Of a stretch of DNA of 64,000 bases, positions 45,039 through 56,639 are shown piece by piece. Source of the DNA: Campylobacter sp. CCS1377 (GTDB lineage: Bacteria; Campylobacterota; Campylobacteria; Campylobacterales; Campylobacteraceae). The position numbers were made by a program, and so were the translations under genes. The notes under the pieces are model-generated. The model searched no databases. It was not told the origin of the DNA and saw only the letters and a program-made list of their open reading frames with translations. Positions within the stretch are counted from its first letter, which is position 1, and each line of letters begins with the position of its first letter. The stretch is from NCBI RefSeq assembly GCF_040008265.1, contig NZ_CP155620.1:1178001-1242000 (forward strand). The letters run 5' to 3'.

Positions 45039-47567
45039 TTAAAAAATCTTCTTCAGTAAATTATCTAACTTATTTTGTCCCTTATCTTCATTTTTATTAT
45101 TTTCTTTAACTCCTAAAATATTTTTCACCGTCCCAAGCACACTTTTAGCATCTAGTTTAATATTTGGTTTTTGCGTCGTTCCGCTAATTACACCTTTAAA
45201 TTCCACCCTATCCAAAGTAGCATCAAATGGCACATTTAAAACGCTGGTTTTAGTATTGATATTTGCATTAATAATCTTAATATCGCTATTTTGTGCTTGT
45301 AAGTTAAGATTAAAATCAACTAAATCTTTATTAATCTTAGCATCCATCTTTGCAGTATGATAAACCTCATTTGTAATATCTTTTCTAATGAGTAAAAATA
45401 AAGCATTGGTTATTGCGCTTCTTTTAAGCTTACCTCCGCTAAGATCTAAATTTGCATCACCTTGCTTGCTTAACAGATTATAATCAACATTTGCATTGAT
45501 TTTTCCCATATAAAGATCAGTAAAATCAACACCCTTTGCCAAGCTTTGCAAATCCATTTGGTTTAGTTTTGCTTTTAAAACATTGTTTTTCAAATTCGCA
45601 TCTAAATTTCCGCCAAAAAGCGCATCACTTTGTATCGTAGCGTCTAAATTTTTATCATAATTTAAATTTCCTTTAAAAAGCGCTTTTCCTTCAAGTTTTC
45701 TATCAAGCAAAAATCCTAGTTTTGAAAAATCATAAGCATCTAAAACATAATCTGAAGTAAGCTTACTTGTGTTGATATTGAAATTTCCTTTGAAGCGATC
45801 AAGATTTATCAAATCACTTTTTAAATTCACATCAAAATCAACAAGAGAATTTTTAATATCCCCCTTAGCACTAAGATTAAATTTGGTATTTTTAGGAAAT
45901 TTTTTCTCTAAAAGTTTACTTAAAACAGCGTCGTTTAAAACTCCATTTGTTTTTAGCTCATAAACTCCTGATAAATTTTTAAAATCCATACTATTGAGTT
46001 TAACTTTAGCATCTAAAATTCCGCTGCTATAATTAGGCTGAGCTGCTAAAATAAAAGCCTTTGTCAAATCAAGTTTTGAAATTTTTAAATCCAAAGTTTT
46101 GCCATTAGAATTTGCAACAAGCTCTCCGCCAGCTATATTGGCATTTACTTGAAGCTTTTTAATTTCATTACCCAAAAGATTTGCATTTGTATTTAAATTC
46201 ACAGTACCTTTAACATCAACTCCAGCTAAAGCTTTAAATTTAGATAAATCCTTCACATCAGCTTTGGTTTGCAAATTTAATTCTTTATTTTCTAAATTAT
46301 AAAAACCCATTAATTGCGTGATATTAACCAAATCAGAATGCAAAATCCCATTATAATCTATCTTGGCATTCTTCGCATTTGCTTTAACATCTAGTGAAAA
46401 ATTAGCACTTGGGAAATCAAGCTTAGTAAGCTTTTTTAATCCACTTCCATTTAAAAAACCTTGCTTTGTTTTGACGATTAAATCAAAATTTTTAAAATCA
46501 AGCCCTTTAGCGTTTAAATTTGCGTCCAATAAGCCCTTAGCTAAATTACCATAGCCAGCTAAAGCAGTTAAATTTTCTATATTAACATCTTTTAAATTGA
46601 CTTGCAAATTTTCATCTTTCAGCTTTGCATTTATATCTCCGCCCAAACCAACCACCTTAGCATTAAGTTCATTTAAAATGTTTTTAATTAAACTCACATT
46701 GCCATCCACTTTAACATTTCCACTGAGTTTATTTTGCGTAAGCCTTTGAAGTTTTGATAAATCAGGAATATTTAAAATAAAATCCGAATTTAAAGCTGCC
46801 TTACTCAAATCATAATTTGTTTTTTTACTTTCAAGCTTTAAATAAGAAGTTGCCGTATCGCTTTGAGCATAAATTTGATCATTTTTAATCAAAGCCACAA
46901 TGGTTGATTTGATATTTGAATACGGTAAAGAAAGATTGAAATCTCTTTCTAGCAACTCATAGTTTATAGAAGTTGTATAAAGATTTATGAGTGCATTACC
47001 ATCAGGTTTTAAATCTTTGGCATTAATATCCGCATTAATTTTAAGATTTCCCAAAGCATATCTTGGCAAAGCAAGCAAATCTAAAGCTTCTTCGATTTTA
47101 AGAGCATCAGCCTTTAATTGTAATTTTATAGGATTATAATCTAAAATTCTAGCATCCAAAAGCACATCAGAACCCAACAAATAACCCTTACCATCAATAA
47201 TAAAATCACTGGCTTTTCCTTGAATTTTTCCACCAAAATTCAAATTTTGCTTTAAATTTAAACCCAAATTCTTTGCATAATTTTCATTCAATGAAATATC
47301 ATAAAGCACATCAAAACCTAAGGTAAATAAACTTGTATTTCCATCGAGCTTGATCGTAGCTATATTTGCAACATCTGCTTCGATATTTAATGTAGAAAAT
47401 CTCAAATCAAAATGCGTTAAATTCACATCTAAAGAGGTGCTTTGTTTGATTTTATCCTCGATCAAACCACTGACAATTTTATTGCCAAAACTTGTAAATA
47501 GCATCACATAAGCTACAAAAAGTAAGAACACAACAATGCCCAATACAATAAGAAAAAACTTCTTCAT
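45039..47567 (-). CDS. AsmA-like envelope lipid-transport protein
   Basis: The 842-residue protein has an N-terminal membrane anchor (FFLIVLGIVVFLLFVAYVMLFTSFG) and a long series of beta-strand repeats with recurring phrases such as INANLKDENLQVNLKDVNIENL and FKNLSGVYELKTNGVLNDAVLSKLLEKKFP. The composition fits AsmA/TamB/YhdP proteins, which form a hydrophobic groove carrying phospholipid towards the outer membrane. The repeats are internal duplications (VDFDVNLKSDLINLDRFKG and similar). It is monocistronic between the hpf terminator and the groESL promoter region. Confidence 0.8.
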   Translation of the reverse strand: MKKFFLIVLGIVVFLLFVAYVMLFTSFGNKIVSGLIEDKIKQSTSLDVNLTHFDLRFSTLNIEADVANIATIKLDGNTSLFTLGFDVLYDISLNENYAKNLGLNLKQNLNFGGKIQGKASDFIIDGKGYLLGSDVLLDARILDYNPIKLQLKADALKIEEALDLLALPRYALGNLKINADINAKDLKPDGNALINLYTTSINYELLERDFNLSLPYSNIKSTIVALIKNDQIYAQSDTATSYLKLESKKTNYDLSKAALNSDFILNIPDLSKLQRLTQNKLSGNVKVDGNVSLIKNILNELNAKVVGLGGDINAKLKDENLQVNLKDVNIENLTALAGYGNLAKGLLDANLNAKGLDFKNFDLIVKTKQGFLNGSGLKKLTKLDFPSANFSLDVKANAKNAKIDYNGILHSDLVNITQLMGFYNLENKELNLQTKADVKDLSKFKALAGVDVKGTVNLNTNANLLGNEIKKLQVNANIAGGELVANSNGKTLDLKISKLDLTKAFILAAQPNYSSGILDAKVKLNSMDFKNLSGVYELKTNGVLNDAVLSKLLEKKFPKNTKFNLSAKGDIKNSLVDFDVNLKSDLINLDRFKGNFNINTSKLTSDYVLDAYDFSKLGFLLDRKLEGKALFKGNLNYDKNLDATIQSDALFGGNLDANLKNNVLKAKLNQMDLQSLAKGVDFTDLYMGKINANVDYNLLSKQGDANLDLSGGKLKRSAITNALFLLIRKDITNEVYHTAKMDAKINKDLVDFNLNLQAQNSDIKIINANINTKTSVLNVPFDATLDRVEFKGVISGTTQKPNIKLDAKSVLGTVKNILGVKENNKNEDKGQNKLDNLLKKIF

Positions 47568-47646
47568 TTTTATCCCTTTATTTTATAATTATCAATAAAC
47601 TTTAGTTATTTTGACTAAAGTTTTATTAATATTTTAACTTAAGGTA

Positions 47647-47675
47647 TTGACAAAATTCATTTTTTTATATATAAT
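47647..47675 (+). promoter_or_regulatory. Consensus sigma-70 promoter of groESL
   Basis: TTGACA (47647-47652), exactly 17 bases, TATAAT (47670-47675). A full consensus -35 is rare in Campylobacter, where most promoters rely on the -10 and T-rich periodicity. It predicts very strong expression when not repressed, with a start near 47682. Confidence 0.85.
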
Positions 47676-47676
47676 T

Positions 47677-47703
47677 TTATCACTCTTAACAAAAGAGTGA
47701 TAA
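47677..47703 (+). promoter_or_regulatory. CIRCE operator (HrcA binding site)
   Basis: TTATCACTC-N9-GAGTGATAA is a perfect 9/9 inverted repeat, one position from the CIRCE consensus in each arm (T for G). It covers the predicted transcription start, so HrcA would repress groESL until heat or unfolded protein draws HrcA off GroEL. Confidence 0.9.
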
Positions 47704-47745
47704 TTTTAGTTATAAAAACCAAAAATTTAAAATAAGGAAAGCAAA

Positions 47746-48006
47746 ATGAATTTTCAACCTCTTGGAAAGCGTATTTTGGTAAAACGCTTAGAAGAAACCA
47801 ATACAACAGCTTCTGGCATTATTATACCAGATAATGCTAAAGAAAAACCTCTTAAAGGTGAAGTTATTGCAGTAAGCAAAGAACTTGACAATATCAAAAG
47901 TGGAGATCAAGTTGTTTTCGCAAAATACGGCGGAACTGAAATCAAACTTGACAATAACGAGTATCTTGTTTTAAACATTGATGATATTTTAGGAATTTTA
48001 AACTAA
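47746..48006 (+). CDS. groES: Co-chaperonin GroES
   Basis: The 86-residue protein begins [44 protein letters not shown], with the mobile loop and the conserved [26 protein letters not shown] end. It caps the GroEL ring during protein folding. RBS AAGGAAAG. It is followed by groEL after 18 bases. Confidence 0.98.
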   Translation: MNFQPLGKRILVKRLEETNTTASGIIIPDNAKEKPLKGEVIAVSKELDNIKSGDQVVFAKYGGTEIKLDNNEYLVLNIDDILGILN

Positions 48007-48012
48007 TTATAA

Positions 48013-49662
<1,650 letters not shown>

Positions 49663-49673
49663 TTTCTCCCATT

Positions 49674-49707
49674 TTGTAGCCATACCTTTATGGCTACAAC
49701 CTTTTTT
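49674..49707 (+). terminator. Intrinsic terminator of groESL
   Basis: An 11-base perfect stem (TTGTAGCCATA / TATGGCTACAA) with loop CCTT is followed by CTTTTTT, 12 bases past the groEL stop. It isolates groESL from the LOS locus downstream. Confidence 0.85.
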
Positions 49708-49786
49708 AAACTCTCAAAACCCACAAAAATTTTGGATTTCTTAAGTCAAAAAAGTTATAATTTCGCTATCAATATCAAGGCTTAAT

Positions 49787-51337
49787 ATGAACTTACAAAA
49801 AATCAGCGTTATTATCATAGTAAAAAATGCACAAGATACTTTAAGAGAATGCTTAAATTCTTTAAAAGATTTTGGAGAAATTGTGCTTTTAAACAATGAA
49901 AGCACCGATGATACTTTAAAAATTGCTCATGAATTTGACAAAGAATTTTCAAATTTATACATTTATGAAAGTAAATTCATAGGCTTTGGAGCTTTAAAAA
50001 ACTTGGCTTTAAGCTATGCAAAAAACGAGTGGATTTTAAGCATAGACGCAGATGAAATTTTAGAAGATGAGGCAAAAGAAGAATTAAAAAAGCTTGATTT
50101 AAATAAATTTAACATTCTAGCCTTGCCACGCAAAAATCTTTACAAAGGCGAGTGGATAAAGGGGTGTGGGTGGTGGCCGGATTTCGTTTTAAGAGTGTTT
50201 AATAAAAATTACACTAAATTTAATGACAATTTAGTCCATGAAAGCCTTATTTTGCCAAGTGGGACGCAAAAAATTTATCTTAAAAATGGCCTAAAACATT
50301 ATGCTTTTAATGATATTTCTCATTTAATTAGCAAAATGCAGTATTACTCAAGCCTTTGGGCTAAGCAAAATTTACACAAAAATAGCGGAATTTTTAAGGC
50401 AAATATCAGAGCTTTTTGGACTTTTTTTAGGAATTATTTCTTTAAAAAAGGGATATTTTATGGTTATAAGGGCTTTATAATTAGCGTTTGTAATGCTTTA
50501 GGAGCTTTTTTTAAATACATGAAACTTTATGAATTAAAATACGAAAAGCCAAAAACTTGTGCTTTAATCATCACTACTTATAACGAGCCAAAACGCCTTG
50601 CTTTGGTGCTTGATAGTGTAAAAAATTTAAGCCTTTTACCAAATGAAGTCATCATCGCCGATGATGGAAGCAAGGAAGAAACAAGGAATTTAATCAAAGA
50701 ATATCAAAAAAATTTCCCTTGTATTTTAAAGCATTCTTGGATCGAAGATAAAGGCTTTCGTGCAGCAAAAAGTCGCAATGAAGCCATAAAAATCGCACAA
50801 AGTGAGTATATTATTTTAATCGATGGGGATATGATTTTAGAAAAAGATTTTATAAAAGATCATTTAAATTTCTCCCAAAAAGGTGTGATTTTACAAGGCT
50901 CTAGGACTATTTTAGAGAAAAGCGAAAGTGAAGAAATTTTAAAAAAAGATGATTTTAAACTTGCTTTTAATAAAAAAGGTTTAAAAAATAAAAAAAATGA
51001 TTTTTTAGCCAGTTTAATCTATAAATTTTCAAAAATCGATAAAAAATTTTTCAAAAAATCAGAGCTTGTGAAAGGTAGCAAGACTTGCAATATGAGCTTT
51101 TATAAAAGTGACTTCGAGGCAATTGATGGTTTTAATGAAAATTTTGTTGGTTGGGGCAGAGAAGATAGTGAGTTTGTAGCTAGATTTTTATTTAATAATG
51201 GCTTATTTAGACGCCTTAAATTTAATGCCCTAGCTTATCATATATACCATGAAGAAAATAGCAAAAATATGCTAGAAAGCAATCATCAAATTTACTTAGA
51301 GACTATCAAAAATCAAAAAATTTCCTGGAAAGGTTAA
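49787..51337 (+). CDS. Two-domain LOS glycosyltransferase (GT2 + GT2)
   Basis: The 516-residue protein is two fused transferases. Residues 1-240 match the WaaE/LgtF type (SVIIIVKNAQDTLRECLNSLKDFGEIVLLNNESTDDT ... LSIDADEILED). Residues about 255-510 are a second GT2 (CALIITTYNEPKRLALVLDSVKNLSLLPNEVIIADDGSKEET, ILIDGDMILEKDF, GWGREDSEFVARFLF). C. jejuni Cj1135 is the two-domain inner-core glucosyltransferase of this type. It should add one or two glucoses to the heptoses. It is the first gene of the LOS region and begins after the groEL terminator. Confidence 0.88.
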   Translation: MNLQKISVIIIVKNAQDTLRECLNSLKDFGEIVLLNNESTDDTLKIAHEFDKEFSNLYIYESKFIGFGALKNLALSYAKNEWILSIDADEILEDEAKEELKKLDLNKFNILALPRKNLYKGEWIKGCGWWPDFVLRVFNKNYTKFNDNLVHESLILPSGTQKIYLKNGLKHYAFNDISHLISKMQYYSSLWAKQNLHKNSGIFKANIRAFWTFFRNYFFKKGIFYGYKGFIISVCNALGAFFKYMKLYELKYEKPKTCALIITTYNEPKRLALVLDSVKNLSLLPNEVIIADDGSKEETRNLIKEYQKNFPCILKHSWIEDKGFRAAKSRNEAIKIAQSEYIILIDGDMILEKDFIKDHLNFSQKGVILQGSRTILEKSESEEILKKDDFKLAFNKKGLKNKKNDFLASLIYKFSKIDKKFFKKSELVKGSKTCNMSFYKSDFEAIDGFNENFVGWGREDSEFVARFLFNNGLFRRLKFNALAYHIYHEENSKNMLESNHQIYLETIKNQKISWKG

Positions 51338-51340
51338 AAA

Positions 51341-52498
51341 GTGAAAAAAGTTGGCGTAATCATACCCATATACAATGTAGAAAATTTTTTAAAAGAATGC
51401 TTAGAAAGTGTACTTAATCAAAGCTTTGGTGATTTAGAAATTATACTGGTAAATGATGGTAGTACAGATGAAAACTCTTTTAAAATCGCTAAAGAATACG
51501 CTTTAAAAGATCAAAGAATTACTCTTTTTGATAAAGAAAATGGAGGGCTTAGCTCGGCTAGAAACACAGGACTTGAGTATTTTTATGAAGAATATGAGTT
51601 TGAGTTTTTGGGCGAAGAAGATGGTTTTTATACTTTTAAAATTTCTAATGAAAATCCGCAAAATGTTTGTAAAATTTATAAAAGCAAAAATGCTTGTGAT
51701 GATAGAATTTTAAAAACACCTAAGATTGATTATTTGATTTTTATAGATTCTGATAATTCTTGGGAAAAAGATTGTATAAAAGAATGCGTTTTTAGAATGC
51801 AAGGCGTGGATGTGTTGTGGTTTGATCATTTATGTGTCTATGAAAAAGGCATTGAAGATAAGGGTCAAAATACAAGAATGCAAATTTTTTCTTACAAAAA
51901 AGAGTGTGTTATCAGTCCAAAAGATTATGCAAAAAGAGCGTTAGGGGTCGGTTCAAGAGATATTTCTTTTGGGTGGGGTGGGATGATTGATTTTAATTTT
52001 TTAAGGCAAATTAGACTTAAATTTATAAATTATATTATTAATGAAGACATACATTTTGGCATGGTTCTTTTTGCTAGTGCGAGTAAAATTTATGTCCTAC
52101 CAAAAAGACTTTATAGATGTTTGCTTAGAGCAAATAGCATTTCAAATCATGATAAAAAAGTAACCAAAGCTAATATTTCTCATTATTTTAAGGCTATTTA
52201 TGAAGCTTTTAATGAAGATGCTAAAGCGGCTAAGGAGTATTTAAAACTAGCAAGTAGAGTAATCACTGCTTTAAAACTTATAGAATTTTTTCAAAACAAA
52301 GAGGAAAATGAAAATAGCAAAGCCATAAAAGAAGTTTTTTTGCCATTTTATGCAAAAAAGGCTTTGAAATTTAAAAAAGTTAGCATTGACCCTTTAAATC
52401 TTAAAAAAGAATTAAATAAAATAAAGCCTTTTACTAATGGTATTTTGCCTTATGATATATGGAAAATTCTACAAAAAATCAAAAATATTTTCAGCTAA
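51341..52498 (+). CDS. LOS family 2 glycosyltransferase (Cj1136-like)
   Basis: The 385-residue protein starts with GTG three bases after the previous stop. A GT2 nucleotide-sugar domain occupies residues 1-110 ([43 protein letters not shown]), and LIFIDSDNSWEKDC carries the DxD-type site as DSD. An extra insert of about 55 residues (EEYEFEFLGEEDGFYTFKIS) separates the two parts. The C-terminal half is typical of Campylobacter LOS transferases. It is paralogous to the gene at 53538. The sugar is probably galactose, by analogy. Confidence 0.85.
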   Translation: MKKVGVIIPIYNVENFLKECLESVLNQSFGDLEIILVNDGSTDENSFKIAKEYALKDQRITLFDKENGGLSSARNTGLEYFYEEYEFEFLGEEDGFYTFKISNENPQNVCKIYKSKNACDDRILKTPKIDYLIFIDSDNSWEKDCIKECVFRMQGVDVLWFDHLCVYEKGIEDKGQNTRMQIFSYKKECVISPKDYAKRALGVGSRDISFGWGGMIDFNFLRQIRLKFINYIINEDIHFGMVLFASASKIYVLPKRLYRCLLRANSISNHDKKVTKANISHYFKAIYEAFNEDAKAAKEYLKLASRVITALKLIEFFQNKEENENSKAIKEVFLPFYAKKALKFKKVSIDPLNLKKELNKIKPFTNGILPYDIWKILQKIKNIFS

Positions 52499-53472
52499 TC
52501 TTGCATAATAATTTTGTCTATGCAAGAGTCTTTTTTTATGGTTCTAAAATGTGTGAGTTTATGCAAAAAGCTTTGTTTTTTGATATCTTGCCAAAGTAAC
52601 TCATTAAATTTATCTTTAGCATGAAATTGTAATAAATGGCATTCTATATCGCTTTTGTTTTCATAACTTTCATTTTTGATATAGTTGTTTTGTTTTAGGA
52701 GTTCGTAGATAATATGCAATACAAAATAATAATGATTATTTGCATTTTTTTCTTTTTGCCAATAATTCATCAAAATATCTCTTAAGGCACAAATAGAAAT
52801 ATTATCGACCTTGGCAATCACAAAACTACTAAACATTCTAACCAAAAAATCCTCATTCCAGTTAAAATAACCATAAGAAAAATAAGGACTTTTAATGATT
52901 TTTTTTAATTCTTCTTTGTTTGGCTTATTTTGCGCTCTTTCGAAAGCAAAAAACTCTCTATCTCTTAGAGTTTGGGGTATTTTATCACTTAAAAATATGC
53001 TCGCATCACACCAAATTCCACCATAAGTTGCTAGTAAAGATACTCTTAAAAGATCAGAAAAAAATACTATGGTTTTTTCTCCAAAAGTTTTTTTTGTGAT
53101 TTTTTCTAGCACAAAAGGCGGAAAATCCAAATAATCTTTTATATTTTTTTCATTTAAAATGATAATTTCATATTCATCGCCCATTTGTTTTTTGACAGAT
53201 TTAAAGCATTGTTTTATCATATCACTTGCATTTTCTTCGCCTTGAAACCATAATTGCCATATGATTTTATTACTTTTAAAATCTTGTTTTTTTTCAAAAC
53301 TATATGGAGGAATTTTGCCCTTTAAAAAGGGTTGTATGTAATTTTCATCTAAATATTTACTTACTTTTGGATGCTCCATTTTATACGCTATATGAGTTCT
53401 TAATTTTCTTCTTAAAGGTCTTATAGGGATTAATTTACTTAGTTTATGCGTTGTATTATTGTATAAATTCAT
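52495..53472 (-). CDS. Gly_transf_sug-type LOS/capsule glycosyltransferase
   Basis: The start is taken at ATG 53472 (MNLYNNTTHKLSKLIPIRPLRRKLR) because a plausible AAGG precedes it; an ATG at 53532 would add 20 residues. The 325-residue protein has the DxD-sugar domain: KIIWQLWFQGEENASDMIKQCFKSV, VIVFFSDLLRVSLLATYGGIWCDASIFL (acidic DAS site). Relatives (Cj1137c-like) are GT32-type transferases. It is inverted relative to both neighbours, a common arrangement in this locus. Confidence 0.8.
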   Translation of the reverse strand: MNLYNNTTHKLSKLIPIRPLRRKLRTHIAYKMEHPKVSKYLDENYIQPFLKGKIPPYSFEKKQDFKSNKIIWQLWFQGEENASDMIKQCFKSVKKQMGDEYEIIILNEKNIKDYLDFPPFVLEKITKKTFGEKTIVFFSDLLRVSLLATYGGIWCDASIFLSDKIPQTLRDREFFAFERAQNKPNKEELKKIIKSPYFSYGYFNWNEDFLVRMFSSFVIAKVDNISICALRDILMNYWQKEKNANNHYYFVLHIIYELLKQNNYIKNESYENKSDIECHLLQFHAKDKFNELLWQDIKKQSFLHKLTHFRTIKKDSCIDKIIMQD

Positions 53473-53537
53473 AGTTTTAAACCTTTTTAAAATTATTTTA
53501 TTATAATAGCTAAAAATATTTAAGGTTTTCAAATTTT

Positions 53538-54707
53538 ATGAAAAAAGTCGGCATAGTCATCCCCATATACAATGTAGAAAATTATTTAAGAGAATGTTTA
53601 GATAGTGTAATCAATCAAACTTTTAAAGATATAGAAATCATACTAGTAAATGATGGCAGTACAGATGAAAACTCACTCAATATTGCAAAAGAATATACTC
53701 TAAAAGATAAAAGAATAACTCTAATTGATAAAAAAAATGGTGGATTAAGTAGTGCTAGAAATGTAGGTATAGAATATTTTAGTGGAGAATATAAACTTAA
53801 AAATAAAACTCAAACTATAAAAGAAAATTCTTTAATAGAATTTAATATAGAAGGTAACAATCCTTATGAAATATATACTGTATATAAAAGCTATAAGGCT
53901 TTCAATGATGAACAAGATTTAACTAACTTTACTTATCCTATTATAGACTATATCATCTTTTTAGATTCTGATGATTATTGGGAACTTAACTGCATAGAAG
54001 AATGTGTCCCTAGAATGGATGGGGTAGAAGTGATGTGGTTTGATGAGTGTAAATATGATGATTTTTTACAAAAACAAAGAGATGATTCTAGTAGATTAAG
54101 AGATGGAAATTTTATACAAGAAAGTAAGATTTCTTCTTATGAGTGGGCTGTTGGAATTTTAAAAAGCAAGGCTAAGGATTTCTCTTTTGCTTGTAGCGGT
54201 ATGATTGATTTTAACTTTTTAAAAGCCATGAGGCATAAATTTAAAGATAATTTATTTGCAGAAGATCATCTTTTTGGAATTTTGTTATTTTCGCAGGCTA
54301 ATTATATATACATATATCCTAAAGTCTTTTATCATTATAGAATCCGTGCAAATTCTCTTACTAATCAAGATAAGAAAATCACTAAAGATAATATTGCTCC
54401 GCATTTTAAAGATATTTTAAACGCATTTGATGGGGATGTTGTTCTAACAAAAGAATATTTTAAATACTCTAGCTGGGTTATAACAGCTATTAATTTAGTT
54501 GAGTTTTTAAAAAATTATGAAAATAAAAAATTAACTTTTTTGCTAAAACATAGTATTTTAAGATTTTATATAAAAAATGCCTTTAAAATTAATAATTTTA
54601 ATAAAGATCCTTTGAATGTAAAAGATAAACTAAAGATATTAAAACCTTATAAAATATCAAAAATAAGATATAGTTTTATAAGATTTTTAAGGAAAGTTTT
54701 ATGCTAA
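53538..54707 (+). CDS. LOS family 2 glycosyltransferase (Cj1138-like)
   Basis: The 389-residue protein shares the layout of the 51341 gene: [43 protein letters not shown], an inserted segment (about 88-130), [12 protein letters not shown] (DSDD catalytic acidic cluster), and a similar C-terminal half. The two are diverged paralogues, enough alike at the 5' ends to recombine. Stop and next start overlap (ATGCTAA), coupling it to the CgtA-like gene. Confidence 0.85.
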   Translation: MKKVGIVIPIYNVENYLRECLDSVINQTFKDIEIILVNDGSTDENSLNIAKEYTLKDKRITLIDKKNGGLSSARNVGIEYFSGEYKLKNKTQTIKENSLIEFNIEGNNPYEIYTVYKSYKAFNDEQDLTNFTYPIIDYIIFLDSDDYWELNCIEECVPRMDGVEVMWFDECKYDDFLQKQRDDSSRLRDGNFIQESKISSYEWAVGILKSKAKDFSFACSGMIDFNFLKAMRHKFKDNLFAEDHLFGILLFSQANYIYIYPKVFYHYRIRANSLTNQDKKITKDNIAPHFKDILNAFDGDVVLTKEYFKYSSWVITAINLVEFLKNYENKKLTFLLKHSILRFYIKNAFKINNFNKDPLNVKDKLKILKPYKISKIRYSFIRFLRKVLC

Positions 54708-55768
54708 GGTACTTTGTTCAAAAAATTTTAGTAGAAATTTTATCTGGGTTGTTAGTGAAAAGAAAATTAAGAAGAAAAATTCGTACAGCTTTTAAACATA
54801 GGGTGATAAATATCAAAAAAGCTAAAGTATATATAAATCAAAATTGCTTAAGATTAATCAATGATAATTCTAATCACAATTTTTTAAATTTAAATAAAAA
54901 CATATATAATTCAAAACACAAAGGCTTCTTTGATTTTGATTCAAAATCAAAAGATCCAAAATCTCCTTTAAACCCTTGGGCATTTATAAGAGTAAAAAAT
55001 GAAGCTATTACTTTAAGAGCTTCATTAGAAAGTATATTACCTGCTATACAAAGAGGTGTTATAGGATATAACGATTGCACAGATGGGAGCGAAGAAATTA
55101 TTTTAGAATTTTGCAAACAATATCCTTCTTTTATACCAATAAAATACCCTTACGAAGTACAAATTGAAAACCCACAAAGCGAAGAAAATAAACTTTATAG
55201 CTATTATAATTATGTTGCTAGTTTTATTCCCCAAGGAGAATGGCTTATAAAAATAGATGTAGATCATTATTATGATGCCAAAAAATTATATAAGAGTTTT
55301 TATATACCTAGAAGAAATTACCATGTAGTCAGCTACTCTAGGATAGATTTTATATTTAATGAAGAAAAATTTTATATTTATCAGGATAAGAATGGGATCA
55401 TTTTAAAAGCTCCTGGAGATTGCCTATTGATACAAAATACTAACTTATTTTGGAAAGAAATACTTATTGAAGGTGATACATTTAATTGGAATATTGTAAA
55501 AAATGATATAAAAAATGCAAAATCATATGAAATTTTAAATGCTAGAAATAGAATTTATTTTACTACAGAACTTAATAATTATCACTTTCCGTTCATAAAA
55601 AGTTGCAGGAAAAATGATTATAAACAATTAAATTGGATTAGCTTAGATGAATTTATTGAGAATTACAAAGAAAAATTAAAAGATCAAATAGATTTTGAAA
55701 TGATAGAATATAAAACATTAAAACAGATATATGAAAAACTTACATCTTCAGCAAACGATAAAATTTAA
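54701..55768 (+). CDS. cgtA: CgtA-like beta-1,4-N-acetylgalactosaminyltransferase
   Basis: Residues about 88-225 closely match C. jejuni CgtA (CAZy GT12) as I know it: [48 protein letters not shown] and [40 protein letters not shown] (DVDHYY carries the DxD). The N-terminal 80 residues and the C-terminal part differ. CgtA adds GalNAc to galactose, giving the GM2-like step of ganglioside mimicry. 355 residues is near the usual size. It is convergent with the cgtB-like gene, with a 29-base overlap. Confidence 0.85.
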   Translation: MLRYFVQKILVEILSGLLVKRKLRRKIRTAFKHRVINIKKAKVYINQNCLRLINDNSNHNFLNLNKNIYNSKHKGFFDFDSKSKDPKSPLNPWAFIRVKNEAITLRASLESILPAIQRGVIGYNDCTDGSEEIILEFCKQYPSFIPIKYPYEVQIENPQSEENKLYSYYNYVASFIPQGEWLIKIDVDHYYDAKKLYKSFYIPRRNYHVVSYSRIDFIFNEEKFYIYQDKNGIILKAPGDCLLIQNTNLFWKEILIEGDTFNWNIVKNDIKNAKSYEILNARNRIYFTTELNNYHFPFIKSCRKNDYKQLNWISLDEFIENYKEKLKDQIDFEMIEYKTLKQIYEKLTSSANDKI

Positions 55769-56639
55769 ATTTGATTTTTTTAAAAAAAAGTATTGATTTA
55801 AAATGGAGAAAATTTTGCTTACCTGATAATAAACATTGTTCAATTAATAAAAAATAATCAATTAAAAATAATAGAGCTGAGTTAAAATTATAACTACATT
55901 GCATTTTTTTTAGAAGGACTACAACATTGTCTTGCTCTTGCATATTTGTTTTAATATTTTGCGATACTATCGTTCCAGTTATAGAGGAATTATTTATTTG
56001 ATAATTGTATAAAACTTCACTCAAATGAAATATAGTATTTGAGATATTTATTAAAGGATAATATAACAAAACATCTTCAGCCATATTAATTTTAGTATTT
56101 TGTTCTAGCGGTATTAAACTAAAAGCTTTGAGATACAATTCTTTTTTTATAACTTTTCCCCACATTGTCCAAAAGAGATTTTTAGTTTTTAATAACTTTT
56201 TTAAAAAATCTTTTTTTATATAACATTTTTCTTGAAAATTTAATTTTCTTTCTATTTTATTGTTATTTTTTAACACAAATGCATTGAAAAATATTAAATC
56301 TATATTTTTAATTGTATTTAGAATTTTAACACATTCTTCACAAGCATTTAACTCCAAATAATCATCAGGATCTAAAAACATAATATAAGGTGAAGTTGCC
56401 ACTTTAACGCCTTCGTATCTTGCTCTTAAAAGTTTTAAATTCTCTTCATTATGTATGATTTTTATCCTATTGTCTTTATTAGCAATATTCTCGGCTATTT
56501 CTATGCTTTTATCATCTCCGCAATCATCTACTACTATAATTTCAATATCTTTAAAAGTTTGATTGATACAGCTTTCTAGGGCTCTGGTAATATATTTTTC
56601 AACATTATAGGTTGGAAGTATAATTGAAATTTGACTCAT
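55740..56639 (-). CDS. cgtB: CgtB/WlaN-like beta-1,3-galactosyltransferase
   Basis: The 299-residue GT2 begins [92 protein letters not shown] has the DPDD acidic site, and [17 protein letters not shown] follows, all matching CgtB/WlaN. These add terminal Gal to GalNAc (GM1-like). Its ATG overlaps the stop of the upstream gene (ATGA). A paralogue lies at 60669. No G tract is present in it, unlike wlaN of C. jejuni NCTC 11168. Confidence 0.85.
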   Translation of the reverse strand: MSQISIILPTYNVEKYITRALESCINQTFKDIEIIVVDDCGDDKSIEIAENIANKDNRIKIIHNEENLKLLRARYEGVKVATSPYIMFLDPDDYLELNACEECVKILNTIKNIDLIFFNAFVLKNNNKIERKLNFQEKCYIKKDFLKKLLKTKNLFWTMWGKVIKKELYLKAFSLIPLEQNTKINMAEDVLLYYPLINISNTIFHLSEVLYNYQINNSSITGTIVSQNIKTNMQEQDNVVVLLKKMQCSYNFNSALLFLIDYFLLIEQCLLSGKQNFLHFKSILFFKKIKFKFYRLLKM

